Below, piece by piece: positions 55,141 through 64,000 of a stretch of 64,000 nucleotides of DNA. This DNA is from Diplonema papillatum. Lineage: Eukaryota; Euglenozoa; Diplonemea; Diplonemida; Diplonemidae. The notes under the pieces were generated by a model that did not search any database, was not told where the DNA came from, and saw only the letters and a program-made list of their open reading frames with translations. Positions within the stretch are counted from its first letter, which is position 1. Every line of letters begins with the position of its first letter. The position numbers and the translations under genes are program-made. Where the stretch lies: NCBI GenBank assembly GCA_030068145.1, contig JAPJBO010000018.1, positions 496,001 through 560,000 on the forward strand, read 5' to 3'.

Positions 55141-57142
55141 GACGGGCGAGGCATGGGGCACCTGCCTTCTGTTCGCCGTTGGTCCGCTGGACTTCCGCGT
55201 TAGTCTTTGGGCGCTGCTAGATGCAGACCGACCCAGGCGTTATGTTCTGGGAAAGGTTTCCGTCCCTGTTTCGGGGCCAACGGAGGGTATAGCAGTCGTT
55301 GAGTGGTGTTGGCGAGGGGTTTCCTTTTACGCCGGGCATGTCAGCGAGCTTCGTTACTTCACCGTAGGTTTCTCCTCTCTGCCCCGGGAAGCTCACCAAC
55401 GAGATATACGAGATGCAAGACGGTGGACATGTCGCTTTCCCTTCTTGTAACAATGAAACTGTTCGTTCCCCCCAATTGTAGGGGCCTTCTCCGAGAGACG
55501 CGTTTTCTGTGCTGTTGCCTGGGTGGCTCTTGTTACGACGAACAGCCGCCTTACAACTGATGCTCACTGTCCTGTTTGTAGACACACCGATCCCCCATGT
55601 CTGAGGCGTCCACGATTAGAACAAGGCGCAGAGGACACGGTGTTGAGCGTTGAGCACATACCATTTGAAGCACGGTCTTGCAACCACCCCCCTCCTCAAC
55701 ATCCGCCCCTTATGCCTTTGAACAAGAGGCTTTTCCTACGCATAGTCTGTTTCTTCTTTTTCGTTGGAAGTATGCAAATACTGCCAAGAACGGTTGACGA
55801 AAAAACGTCGTGTTTTCTGAAACAAGTCCCGCCCGCCGCTTCCTTCGTGGGGAAGGGTGACGGCGTCCAATGTCGTGTTCCTATAGTGAGTGGGTCCTAG
55901 GGCGCGAAAGTGAATGTCGCACCATTGTCGCAGGTCCTCTTCGTGCAAGCACGAGTGTACCGGGGAAAGCCTGCTACACGGGAGCCGAGCTTTACGTGTC
56001 CGCGGTACTGCAGAGCTACGGGTCTACGGGCCAGGTGGCTACCGATTTCTCAAACTAAAGCATCAAGTGGGGCTTGGCGCTTGCGCTGAACACAAGCTCG
56101 TCGAGACGGTCAGAGGGCCCACGCACTTAAAGTTTGACTTATACGCACCAATGCCGCACAAGTAGGGTGGCCCCTCTCCGGAGGGGGCTCGCGCATTCAC
56201 ATTTTGATGAACAAGTGATGGACCGCCTGAGCACGTCGCAAAGTGACACGCCAAGGGGTCGGCGTTTCTTTCGCAGCACACTACCACTACTACGTTGAAG
56301 TTGGCGCCCCTCCTCCTTCTGGTAGGTTCTTCAATCGCAGCACCGTCTGCTTTCATCATGGAAAAGACTGCGTGACTTCCCGTCGTAAAGCAGACGGAGG
56401 AAAAGCAGGGCTGCTTTCGCCCAGTCAGGGCCCACCTCTTTTGAGAGGAGCCGCCCCAATCCGTTTCAGAGTGCGACGAGCAGAGGACGGGGCGGCCGAA
56501 AACTCGTCGAAAATCAGCTTCCGTCGCTCTACCTCGTCTCTCTCGCGGGTTCTCCCCCTCTTTCTCGTCCCCCCTCCCCTTTTCCTTTGTACAAGCGCCT
56601 GCTTTGTTGGAAATGCTTGAGGAGGCCGCCGGGTGCAAAACTTCGAAGGAGGAAACGTGTGGTAGCCCACAAAACACCGGTTGAGCTGGGTTTCGTGGCG
56701 GGCGTAAGCGTTACGCCAAAAAACAACCATTTGTAGTCGCGTGTTTCTCTGACAAACATCATCACGTGGGCGGCGTCGAAGCTTAACCAGCCTCGACTGA
56801 CACCATTCGCGCACTTAACCGTGGTTAACCAGACACACGAAAACCTAGACACAAATATAACTCAAAGCCTCTGCAGAATAACACGAAAAGCCTCCAGGCA
56901 AAAACCCGTCTTTCACATTTCTCCCTCCAGCCTCCGTCGAAATGAGCACCGGGCGGCCCCACCGAGTACTTTCAACCCCAGTGACGTGCTTAATGGGGCA
57001 GCAGCGAGATCCGAGAGAGTAGCGACGCCTCGTTCACCTCTCTGCTGGCACAAAAAAGTGTACTGTACAAGCCCGCTACACGGGAACACACAGCGAGCGG
57101 GAGCGAGTTTATACTGGTTCCCGAACACAATCATCAAAGATT
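55141..57142. repeat. Spacer with families P, D, G, A and B
   Basis: Pieces in order: P (55270-55400), D (55478-55690), G (55958-56114), a diverged family A copy (56588-56756) and B (56757-56945, CACTTAACCGTGGTTAACCA). B follows A directly, with CATCACGTGGGCGGCGTCGA at the junction, as at the start of PPIL4 intron 2. No host gene. Confidence 0.6.
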
Positions 57143-57409
57143 ATGGAGCGGCGCGTGGTGCCATCCATCACTTACGCATCACTTTGCACGCTGCTTGTAG
57201 TCTTATGCGCCACTTTTCCAGCAAGCAAAGACATACGACCGAATAGTGGCCGTGCTCCGAAGCCGCACACCTTTCACATTTTCCGCATCTGCGGATGTTG
57301 TGGGGCCGATATCAAGCCTAACCCAACGGAAGCCACACCCAGAAGATCTGAAGTGAGTGCACGCACACCGCACTTAATTTGTAGGAGCTGCCTTCGCAGC
57401 AGGATGTGA
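57143..57409 (+). CDS. Small frame with signal-like start and GADIKPNP motif
   Basis: 88 aa. A hydrophobic stretch YASLCTLLVVLCATFPAS comes near the start, then FRICGCCGADIKPNPTEA, then a Cys-containing tail (ICRSCLRSRM). The GDIxxNPGP-type wording occurs near the N-termini of some non-LTR retrotransposon proteins, where it resembles 2A sequences. Here the critical Gly-Pro is Thr-Glu. It could be a remnant of such an ORF, a small secreted protein, or chance. Confidence 0.3.
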   Translation: MERRVVPSITYASLCTLLVVLCATFPASKDIRPNSGRAPKPHTFHIFRICGCCGADIKPNPTEATPRRSEVSARTPHLICRSCLRSRM

Positions 57410-58088
57410 ATTCTTTCAAACACAAAATCTTTGCGACGTGGCTTGGATGAGCTCTAGTCTTTCCCCCCTCTCCCATCCGAAAGTCAGAACGAAAGCCGGC
57501 TGGGAAGTATTGTAGTTGGAAAAAATATGGAAGTGACTCTCACCAGCCAAAGAAACGAAGTAAAAAGAACCTGAAGCTCCGTCTCACCTTTCGCCTTCTG
57601 ATCCTGTCTGAAGCACAGTTGATACAGCACCCGACCGCGATCGCACAATACATCAAGGAGGTAGCTACGATGGTGCACTTCAAGCAGTCTTGCACAAAGT
57701 ATTCCTCGGCTTTAGAAAGCCCAGCGAGCAACAGCGAACCGCTTCCACGAATGTATCACCTATCCAGAGTGTTTTCCAGCCTCAGAATACTGCAGTGTGC
57801 GCCTTTTTCTGGGGGAAAAGATCGACAGCTTGAGCACTTCAGGGCACATTCGAAAGATGCAACACCTCGTTTCTGCTTTTGAAGCAATCGTGGCTGCCCC
57901 TCGGAGTTGGACTTTTTTGGGGCCGTCGGGATCCGCGGCCATCAGAAGACAAGAGCAGGAACCGACGCAACCGTGAGAAATCCCGCAAAGCTGGTTAACG
58001 TTTTGCCATGCTGTTGCATTTTTACCGACCGAACACCTTCCAGGGGGGGCGAGAGGGACCACCACTCCTTAAACGAGGGGAGCGCGGA
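57410..58088. other. Spacer before PPIL4
   Basis: A 143-codon stretch without an initial ATG is open on + (57451-57882) and overlapping frames are open on the minus strand. None was recognised. An A-rich ACGAGGGGAGCG segment precedes the PPIL4 start. Confidence 0.4.
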
Positions 58089-58579
58089 ATGACCGAGCTT
58101 GGTGGTTCCGTCCTGCTGGAGACGAGCAAAGGGGACCTCGTGATCGACCTTTACACGAAGGATTGCCCGAAGACGTGCGAGAACTTCTTGAAGCTATGCA
58201 AGATCAAGTACTACAACGGGTGCCTGTTCGACAAGGTGGAAAAGGACTTCATAGCACAGACAGGCGACGCTGATGGTGCTGGTGGGTCCAGCGTGTGGGG
58301 GTTGCTGGAGGGCGAGAAAAAGAGGTTCTTCGAAGACGAGCTGAAGCCGCAGAAGCGGAAGGTGAACAGGCTCACGCACAACCGGTACGGCCTCGTCTGC
58401 ATGGCCAACAAGGGCAGGCCGAACACCAACTCGTCGCAGTTCTTCCTGCTGCTGACCGACAGGCACCTCGACTTTCTTGACGAGAAGCACACCATCTTCG
58501 GCGAGGTGTCGGAGGGCTTCCACGTCCTCGACGCGTTGAACCAGGTTTACGTTGACGAGAAGCACAAACCAATGCGCAG
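58089..58579 (+). CDS. PPIL4: Cyclophilin-RRM protein PPIL4, exon 1 (PPIase domain)
   Basis: Exons 58089-58579, 59639-60062 and 61128-62714 join in phase to 833 aa; human PPIL4 is 492 aa. This exon encodes the cyclophilin-like domain: SVLLETSKGDLVIDLYT, ENFLKLCKIKYYNGCLF, FIAQTGDADG, SSQFFLLLTD, DFLDEKHTIFGEVSEG. LCKIKYYN and the later LEDPF..DPP region identify PPIL4 rather than other cyclophilins. Residues matching cyclophilin A Arg55 and Trp121 are Lys and Phe, so catalytic activity is probably low. Human PPIL4 also departs at these sites. The family is nuclear and spliceosome-associated. The start is the ATG giving MTELGGSVLLET. The donor AG|GTATGC splits an Arg codon. Confidence 0.95.
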
Positions 58580-59638
58580 GTATGCTTCACACAAACGGAG
58601 CCGCGAATCTAGGAATGCTCGCAAAAACAAAGCCGAAACAACTCTTGTTGCGGTTGTTCCTGCAATAAATTGTGCAGGAGGCTAAAAATGACGTGGGTAG
58701 CGTGGTTTGGTGGTTTGAAGCAGGGTAAATACTAAATACATGCGGAAAACGATCAACCGGCACGCACAAGCAATTTCGCTTTTCCATTCGGCACTCGTAA
58801 ACTCAGTATCTTCACCGCTTCTGCCAATGCGACCCTTGTTTGGCGAAGAAGGAGGAGATGAAGCTTGCACCGGGATAACGAGTGTTAACGGGCATAATGA
58901 TTGACCAGCCCCCGTACACTCTGCCCTGTGGTTACTAGTGGGACTCTTTGCAGCGAATAGGTCTTCTAGATGCTCTATTACTGCGCTATTCTACCTTTCC
59001 TTTGTAGTTGGACTCATGGACAGAAAGACCGACCCGCCAGGACAGTCTACACGTGGTGACCACCAGCGATCACAGTGAATCGACGGCATTCCACACATTG
59101 CGTATTCTGGGCTTGACTCCCACCCTCCCCCCTGAACACGAAACTAAGATTTTCCCCCCAAGCTTTCATACCCCACTTTGGGAGCCGCACACTCCTTTTT
59201 TACCTCTTTCTATTTTGTATCCCTTTCCTAGACAACATCTTCTCGAAGAAGACTTGATGCCAGCATCAGTCGTAGTACCGCCTCGGGATGTGCTACCACG
59301 ACCTCGTGGTGCTAGGTCCCGGGATACGATGCAGCAGCGGTGCATCTATCCATCCACCTACGATGCTGTGGTAGCAGTATACCATACGTAGTACCTACTA
59401 CTACGTGGTATACATACACCTAGGATGCAACCATGCATAAACATTAAACTAAGATTTTCCCCCCGGGTTCCCCCCCCTTTGCAGACCCAACATGACACTG
59501 TTGCTTCGAGAGAAACCCCGACCGTTACGGTCAGGTCTGTTTTCGGGCGTACCCAGCATTATCCCTGACCCGTGCACAGGTACCTCGTTGATCAGTTTTC
59601 GCTGAATCCGCTGACAGTCCAGAAATTGACACCCACAG
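58580..59638 (+). other. PPIL4 intron 1 (1.06 kb)
   Basis: GTATGC..CACAG. Contains family K (58640-58790) and family C (59120-59490). A palindrome-rich insert (about 59272-59430, e.g. GTATACCATACGTAGTA against TACTACTACGTGGTATAC) splits the family C core. Confidence 0.9.
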
Positions 59639-60062
59639 GTTCGCCATCAACCACACGAGCGTGCTTGAAGACCCATTTCCAGATCCACCCGGTCTCGCGG
59701 ACAGAGTACCCGATGCCTCGCCGGACCCTAGGGTCGATTCGGATGAAGAGGACTATGTGTCGAGTGCGTCCGACGACGAAGAAGTCGACGAAGAAGTGAT
59801 GAACGCGCTGATGGCCGCCCGCGAGGCGAAGTCGCGCGAAGTGATGCTCGAAATGGTGGGCGACATCGCAGATGCCGACATGGCCCCTCCGAAGAACGTC
59901 CTGTTCGTTTGCTGCCTGAACCCCGTCACCGAGGACGAGGATCTCGAACTCGCGTTCTCACGGTTCGGCAAAATTACGTCGTGCGAGATCCTCCGCACCC
60001 GCGACGGGAAGTCGTTGCAGTACTCCTTCATCGAGTTCAACTCCGTCAAAGCTTGCGAGCAG
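59639..60062 (+). CDS. PPIL4: PPIL4 exon 2 (linker and most of the RRM)
   Basis: Begins FAINHTSVLEDPFPDPPGLA, the counterpart of human RINHTVILDDPFDDPP. An acidic linker (DSDEEDYVSSASDDEEVDEE) and AREAKSREVMLEMVGDIADA follow, then the RRM: RNP2 VLFVCCL (residues 251-257) and RNP1 QYSFIEF (291-297). It ends ..KACEQ at a CAG|GTAGTG donor, phase 0. The acceptor is CCCACAG. Confidence 0.95.
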
Positions 60063-61127
60063 GTAGTGTTTTCAAACATCACGTGGGCGGCGTCGAAACT
60101 TTAACCAGCTTCGGCTGACACCATTTGCACACTCAACCGTGGTTAAGAACAAACCTAGACACAAATATAGCTCAGCGCATCGGCAGAGTTCCACGAAAAG
60201 CCTCAAGGCAAATCCCCGTTTTCGCACATTTCTTCTACTAGCTAACCAGCTTGCACACTCAACCGTGGTTAAGAACAAACCTAGACACAAATATAGCTCG
60301 GCGCATCTGCAGAATTCCACGAAAAGCCTCAGAAACCCGTTTTCGCACATTTCTTCTACTAGCTTCAAACGGGAACTACCGAACGAGGTCATGATATCGG
60401 TCGTATTGAAGGGAGTATTTTCCGCAACGACGGTTGCGAAAGTTAAACGATGCGGCACCCTGCCCCGGCACAGTCCCGTCTCTTTTTTTTTAAAGCACCC
60501 GCTTTGCAGGAAATGCTTGAGGAGACTGCCAGTTGCGATAGATCAAAGGAGGTAAATGTGCTGTAGCCCACACGAAACACAGGTAAATCTGGGTTTAGTG
60601 GCGGGCGTAAGCGTTCAACAAAAAAGACCCACTTGTATAGTTGTATTGGTTTCTCCCCCTCTAGCCTCCTTCGAAATGAGCACAAGGCAGTCCCTCGAGT
60701 ATTTTTATACCAAACATGAACTGTAGGAGGAAATGAGAAGCTCGAGACACTGCGTTCAACGAAAACTTTCACTCTGAAAAATATAAAACGCCGAAAATGT
60801 CCACCATGTCATGGCGCACCCCGTCGAGAAAAAGCAAGTTCACGTATCCAAATGAACTAGGTGCTGCTTTCGAGCGGGTGACGCGGAGCAAACCCCTGAG
60901 AGGGGCGAAGCTCTTAGCCTCTATTCAGGCGGGCCAACGCGCCATCCACGTACCGGGACTTCAAGCTGGGTCGCGAGCTTATCGCTCCAGTGGTGGGTCG
61001 ACGTTCTGAGGAGTGAAGTTCGCGACCCTCCTGGGAATAGAGGCGATACTCGAGTTGTGACACATTAGTCGCGGAGTACAATAAAGCGCCGTGGACGTGT
61101 AGAATCCCAAACGCTACAAAAAAACAG
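60063..61127 (+). other. PPIL4 intron 2 (1.07 kb): B, B, A
   Basis: GTAGTG..AACAG. Family B starts within about 10 nt of the donor (60073-60237) and recurs at 60245-60365. Family A follows (60491-60705), then a piece of module H (60757-60785). The last 340 bp are unassigned, including a 70-codon chance frame (60797-61009). Confidence 0.9.
60491..60705 (+). mobile_element. MITE-like family A, copy in PPIL4 intron 2
   Basis: Full-length copy with the leader TAAAGCACCCGCTTTGCAGG and end CAGTCCCTCGAGTATTTT. Very close to the copies at 1386 and 12997. Confidence 0.85.
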
Positions 61128-62714
61128 GCTTACCTGAAGATGGAAAACGTGCGCATCGACGATAGGCGGATTCACGTGGATTTCTCGCAATCCGTGCCGC
61201 GGGTGTGGTCAAGCTGGATGACGGGCGGCGACCTGGGGAAAGGAGGGGGCAAGAAGGGAGGCAAGAAAGGCGACGGCAAGGGGTTCAAGGGGGACGGGCA
61301 AAAAGGAGGAAAGAAGCCGCACGGTGGGGACGAGAGGCGCGATGACAGAAGGGAAGACAGGCGGCAAGACAGAGGTGACGGGAGGGAACATGCGAGAGAC
61401 AGGGCAGACGACCGAGAAGACAAAAGGGAACACAGGAGAGAAGACAGAGCAGACAGAAGGGAAGACACGAGAGACAGGAGAGATGATCGAGAAGACAGAA
61501 GGGAACACAGACGCGAAGACAGAGGAGACAGGAGAGAAGACACGAGAGACAGGAGAGGAGACCGAGAAGACAGAAGGGAACACAAAAGAGACGACCGGGC
61601 GAGAGGAGACCGCAGGTCAAATGGGCAGGACGACTCAACGACAGCACCTTCGCGCGTGAAAGAGGAGGTAGACTCCAAGAAGCCCCGAAACGACGATGCC
61701 CAGCCAACGCCGCGGCTAAAAAGAGTCAAAGAAGAACCGGAAAGCATCGAGGACCGCGTCCTCCGCATCAACCGCGAGCGCCAGGAGGACTCGGCGAGAG
61801 CAGGGCTGACTGTGAAGGAAGAACCGGGCACCAGGGAGCCTCGCCATCGGGGCGATGCGCTGGACAGCTCAGCGAGAACGAGGGTGAAGGAAGAACCCGA
61901 AAGCGTCGAAGACCGCGTCCTCCGGATCAACCGCGAGCGGAAAGAGAACGCGTCGAAAGCAGACCTCGCTGTGAAGGAGGAGCCGGGCACGAAAGGCGAA
62001 AGCCGCCGTCGAGACAGCTTCGAGAGAACGAGAGTGAAGCGAGAGCCGGAACCCGCTGACGAGTCGAGGAGAGACCGAAAGCGACGCAGGAGCGCGGACG
62101 CAGACCGGGATCGGAATAGACGGAGAGGAGAGGAAGGCAAGGAAGGCGAACGGGATGACAAGCTCCGGCAAAAGGACGGAATTCGAGAGCGGGACGACCG
62201 CATGTCGGAGCGAGAAAAGAACAGAGAGGGCGACGAAAGAGACAACAGAAGGGCGAGCAGACGAGAAGTCGACCGCGACGAAGGACACCGGCAACAGGAC
62301 AGACCGAGGCACGGCAAAGAACACGAGCGAGAGAGGAACAGAGACAACGATCGGGAAACTCATAGAGACAGGCGGGCGGACCGTGGGGAAACCGGGGCTG
62401 GTGCGGAAAGAGAAAGAGACCGGCGGGACAGAAGAAGAGACGATGACAAGGAGACCAGCAAAAGACACAGGGAACCTGAACGAGAAAGGGATGACCCGGA
62501 GAACGACAGCAAAAGACGGGAAGACAAAACCAGGGACACGAGGGATCGAAGGAGGGAAGAACCCAGAGTGTCAGAAAGAGAAAGGGACAGGGACCAAGAG
62601 AGCCGCGGAAAAGAAAGAGAGCCGGAGAAGGTGGCCAAGAAAGAAAAGAAAGACAAGAGCGGAAAGGAAAAGAAGGAGAAGAAGGACAAACGCCGCAGGC
62701 GTTCTTCTTCGTGA
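61128..62714 (+). CDS. PPIL4: PPIL4 exon 3 (RRM end and long charged tail)
   Basis: Starts AYLKMENVRIDDRRIHVDFS, matching human AFFKMDNVLIDDRRIHVDFS, which fixes the junction. A Gly/Lys-rich stretch (GKGGGKKGGKKGDGKGFKGD) follows. Then come about 110 residues of imperfect DRREDTRDRRDDREDRREHR-type repeats, two or three repeats built on RVKEEPESVEDRVLRINRER, and a mixed-charge Arg/Asp/Glu/Lys tail ending KEKKDKRRRRSSS. This tail is about three times longer than in animals and makes the protein 833 aa. Mixed-charge tails of this kind are common in splicing factors. The opposite-strand frames are shadows. Confidence 0.93.
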   Translation, partial: AYLKMENVRIDDRRIHVDFSQSVPRVWSSWMTGGDLGKGGGKKGGKKGDGKGFKGDGQKGGKKPHGGDERRDDRREDRRQDRGDGREHARDRADDREDKREHRREDRADRREDTRDRRDDREDRREHRREDRGDRREDTRDRRGDREDRREHKRDDRARGDRRSNGQDDSTTAPSRVKEEVDSKKPRNDDAQPTPRLKRVKEEPESIEDRVLRINRERQEDSARAGLTVKEEPGTREPRHRGDALDSSARTRVKEEPESVEDRVLRINRERKENASKADLAVKEEPGTKGESRRRDSFERTRVKREPEPADESRRDRKRRRSADADRDRNRRRGEEGKEGERDDKLRQKDGIRERDDRMSEREKNREGDERDNRRASRREVDRDEGHRQQDRPRHGKEHERERNRDNDRETHRDRRADRGETGAGAERERDRRDRRRDDDKETSKRHREPERERDDPENDSKRREDKTRDTRDRRREEPRVSERERDRDQESRGKEREPEKVAKKEKKDKSGKEKKEKKDKRRRRSSS

Positions 62715-63804
62715 GTGTGCATTGCAGGCTTCTCGGAGGTCCGAAGCCAATGCCACCCGCCATCTGTGCAGGACTCGTGTTCTTGTCTCGCAAACGGGAG
62801 GTTGTTGCTCACCTGTCAGATCCTTCCTGACGGGACCACAGCCAGATGCAGCTAAAAGGTGCTTTAGACAACATGATATCAGTAAGTTTTGTGAGTAGAC
62901 TTGACAAGCACGGGCGCGTAACGATTAACGGCACTCTAAGCTCTGGAATTGAGTTTAACACGTTGTCGCAGCTACACTTTGCGCTGCATGTACCTTCAGT
63001 CCGTGCAGAAAACCTCCTAGGTAATCACTCGGGCAAACCTAGCAAGAGTCCTGACCTAAAACCTGGTTCCCCGGAGCTCGGGTAGGTCGCGCCACATTTA
63101 TTCACAACAGCAAGCTTTGGCCCCTTTCGGCGTGTCTTCACCTTTGGAGGCGCATATTGTCCGAACTCCAGCTCGGTTCTGCCCTTTTTCGACAGAAACA
63201 CGTGCCGCCCGTCCGTAGCGGGTTAAAGGTTAACGCACATCAGCACCCACCCCCAACGTCAGGCAGAAGAAGCCAGAGTGCAAGTTCGCTTGCCTTTTAT
63301 TCCGTGCTGCGTCCACGCTCGCACGCGCGGCGTTGGGTCTGTAAAGGGGGGGATAGGAACCATCATTTGCTCTAGCGCAGCGCGCTTCTCGTCCCCTCGC
63401 TGCTCGCTCACGCTAGCCCATGCGCCCTTGCCAACAACGCGCACGCCGCTCTATCCACGGGCGCCTTTTTTCCTCTTTGTTCGAGGCATCTGGCCGGAGC
63501 AGCCTTGTGCGCGATCGATTTAGACTGGGAGAAAAAACAAGAAGAAAAAACGCGGGTCAGCGCCGCCGACTCAGCTAAACCGTTTGCATTTTGTCTTCTC
63601 ACACGCAGAAAGCAAAGGGCAACGCGTCAGTCGAAGTCGTAGTAACGATAGAAGGTGTGCGACGACTGAAGGCTTGTCCATTGGCAATGCATCCGTTCTT
63701 GTCACCGTGCTAAGGTCAAAAGCTTTTTGAAGATAGGTGTTCAGAAAGCTCTCAACCACGTGCTGGACGAGCCAACAAGCGACAAGACAAGCTTTTGTAG
63801 TAAC
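62715..63804. other. Spacer downstream of PPIL4
   Basis: No gene and no repeat family was recognised. Short frames on both strands lack features. Confidence 0.5.
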
Positions 63805-63940
63805 AAGTAATTGTAAACTCGAATGAGAACGCTGGCAGCATGTTTGGGAGGACATTAGCCTAACGATCATGTTCACTCACCGACAGGCTAACTTCCTCCG
63901 GCACGTACAAACAAACATCGCGCCTCTTTTTGTTTCAGTT
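63805..63940 (+). repeat. Repeat family L
   Basis: Shares AGAACGCTGGCAGC, ATTAGCCTAACGA, ATTCACTCAC/GTTCACTCAC and GGCACGTAC.AACAAAC with 15455-15590. TTAGCCTAACGA and AGGCTAA around the middle can pair as a hairpin. Confidence 0.7.
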
Positions 63941-64000
63941 GCATTTCCCACGACCAGTCGAAGCAGCCACGGAATACACACTCGGTCAATGGAAGCCGTA

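Noticed and set aside
57451-57882. 143-codon + frame without an initial ATG
   Set aside because: Minus-strand frames are equally open, there is no motif or splice support, and codon bias does not match the confirmed exons.

Overview
The window is eukaryotic nuclear DNA from a protist. It carries six host genes, all on the + strand, in GC-rich exons separated by introns and spacers packed with dispersed repeats. Splice junctions were placed by reading frame and phase, helped by alignment from memory to known families. They use GT..AG ends with A/C-rich rather than pyrimidine-rich tracts before the acceptor. A degenerate 18S rRNA fragment (18330-18420) carries a TTAATGCTG..CTGTTAAA stretch that I associate with Euglenozoa. 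One-strand gene order, a flagellar-looking protein and repeat-rich introns would suit a diplonemid-like euglenozoan, but this is inference.

Layout. 1-13.4 kb: no convincing host gene on +; dispersed repeats, a 1.5-kb hAT-like element nested in a MITE copy, and one unexplained minus-strand frame. 13.48-18.81 kb: LTA4H (leukotriene-A4 hydrolase/M1 aminopeptidase; 3 exons, 608 aa). 18.8-22.0 kb: a tandem array built from the last 75 bp of LTA4H coding sequence plus 3' flank, with a 449-bp higher-order unit. 22.75-27.77 kb: a 1569-aa low-complexity protein (3 exons), preceded by a decayed copy of its own 5' end. 29.3-30.7 kb: a TPR/J-domain co-chaperone, followed by decayed fragments of itself. 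32.2-40.4 kb (possibly to 42.7 kb): a proline-rich-repeat/coiled-coil protein whose exon ends are also duplicated in tandem. 42.7-48 kb: gene-poor, with tRNA-related SINE-like repeats and a 120-unit TTG microsatellite. 48.0-55.1 kb: an uncharacterised 421-aa protein whose 5.8-kb first intron holds a 5'-truncated LINE with a long open frame. 58.1-62.7 kb: PPIL4 (cyclophilin + RRM + charged tail, 3 exons, 833 aa).

Main themes. (1) In four of the six genes, pieces of the gene's own ends are repeated next to it, in two cases as long tandem arrays. (2) Introns are mosaics of a limited set of repeat families; one 245-bp intron is almost entirely one MITE. (3) One repeat module sits 10-12 nt before the acceptor in both LTA4H introns. 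The genes do not form one pathway: a peptidase, two chaperone/isomerase-type proteins and three structural or unknown proteins.

Repeat families are lettered here for cross-reference. A: MITE-like, about 215 bp. B: module containing CCGTGGTTAA. C: module with a run ending TTTTCCCCCC. D: module containing GACGAACAGCCGCC. G: about 300-bp module. H: about 52-bp acceptor-proximal module. I: about 170-bp module. J: module ending in a TC microsatellite. K: module starting GGGTTGT. L: hairpin module with ATTAGCCTAACGA. N: about 150-bp module. P: about 170-bp module.
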